This document shows positions 63,965 to 64,000 of a stretch of 64,000 bases of DNA, piece after piece; positions within the stretch are counted from its first letter, which is position 1, and every line of letters starts with the position of its first letter. The position numbers were made by a program, and so were the translations under genes. The stretch covers positions 124,001 through 188,000 of the forward strand of contig CAJTWM010000001.1 in the NCBI GenBank assembly GCA_910579805.1, in the 5' to 3' direction. This DNA comes from an uncultured Lachnospiraceae bacterium. GTDB lineage: Bacteria > Bacillota > Clostridia > Lachnospirales > Lachnospiraceae. The notes below the pieces were generated by a model. The model made no database searches and was not told the DNA's origin. It worked only from the letters and a program-made list of their open reading frames with translations.

Positions 63965-64000
63965 TTTTTTGATTGATTGTCACCAAAACTTATGCTATAC

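Overview
The window looks like chromosomal DNA of a low-to-mid GC Firmicute, most likely a gut Lachnospiraceae (Clostridia). The evidence is family-level only: LCP-type wall ligase, cluster-encoded Wzm/Wzt exporter, Big_2 surface proteins, GH25 lysozymes on membrane anchors, AGGAGG-type ribosome sites and TTGACA/TATAAT promoters. I cannot name the species. There are no rRNA or tRNA genes and no CRISPR array.

Region 1 (1-27,489), nearly all on the minus strand, is a cell-wall polysaccharide locus. A consensus promoter at 27,461-27,489 leads into a very large membrane-anchored GH25 lysozyme. It is followed by rfbB, rfbA, a second GH25 lysozyme, rfbC, a Wzm/Wzt ABC exporter, a methyltransferase/kinase-like protein resembling the WbdD chain terminator, large multidomain GT2 glycosyltransferases, a phosphoglucomutase with its own promoter, more GT2 enzymes, a polyprenyl glycosylphosphotransferase (initiating enzyme), an LCP ligase, another GT2 and glmS. 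Read together: nucleotide sugars are made (RfbA/B/C, PgcA, GlmS), a lipid-linked chain is started and extended, it is capped and exported by Wzm/Wzt, and LCP attaches it to peptidoglycan. The 5' part of an HtrA-like protease gene ends the region at the window edge.

Region 2 (27,575-35,121), plus strand, holds a small zinc-ribbon gene, a degenerate SGNH-like protein, and an eroded phage tail module. Its tape-measure gene is split by a group I intron-like insertion carrying an antisense zinc-ribbon gene with its own promoter, and is also frameshifted near the 3' end.

Region 3 (35,146-53,903) is a second surface-glycan locus: UDP-glucuronate epimerase, two DUF6077-type membrane proteins, UDP-glucose dehydrogenase, a complete Gtr-type decoration system (GtrB, GtrA and an EamA pair as flippase candidates, GtrII), a phosphoesterase, an ATP-grasp ligase, a WecE-type aminotransferase, an MBOAT/SGNH O-acylation pair, GT2 enzymes, a hexapeptide acyltransferase and an SGNH lipoprotein. 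One DPM1-like GT2 stands alone on the plus strand behind a consensus promoter.

Region 4 (54,017-64,000) has manC and a 2,493-residue Big_2/glucosaminidase surface protein in one operon, then a phage-type endolysin with a tiny membrane protein under a promoter overlapped by three palindromes spaced exactly 32 bp apart.

Two dispersed repeat families run through regions 1-3. R1 is a MITE-like element of about 160-180 bp with AGAG(T/C)(G/A)TGTTTGAAAATT ends. R2 is a double-hairpin repeat of about 75 bp, often next to start codons and in some cases apparently supplying the ribosome site.
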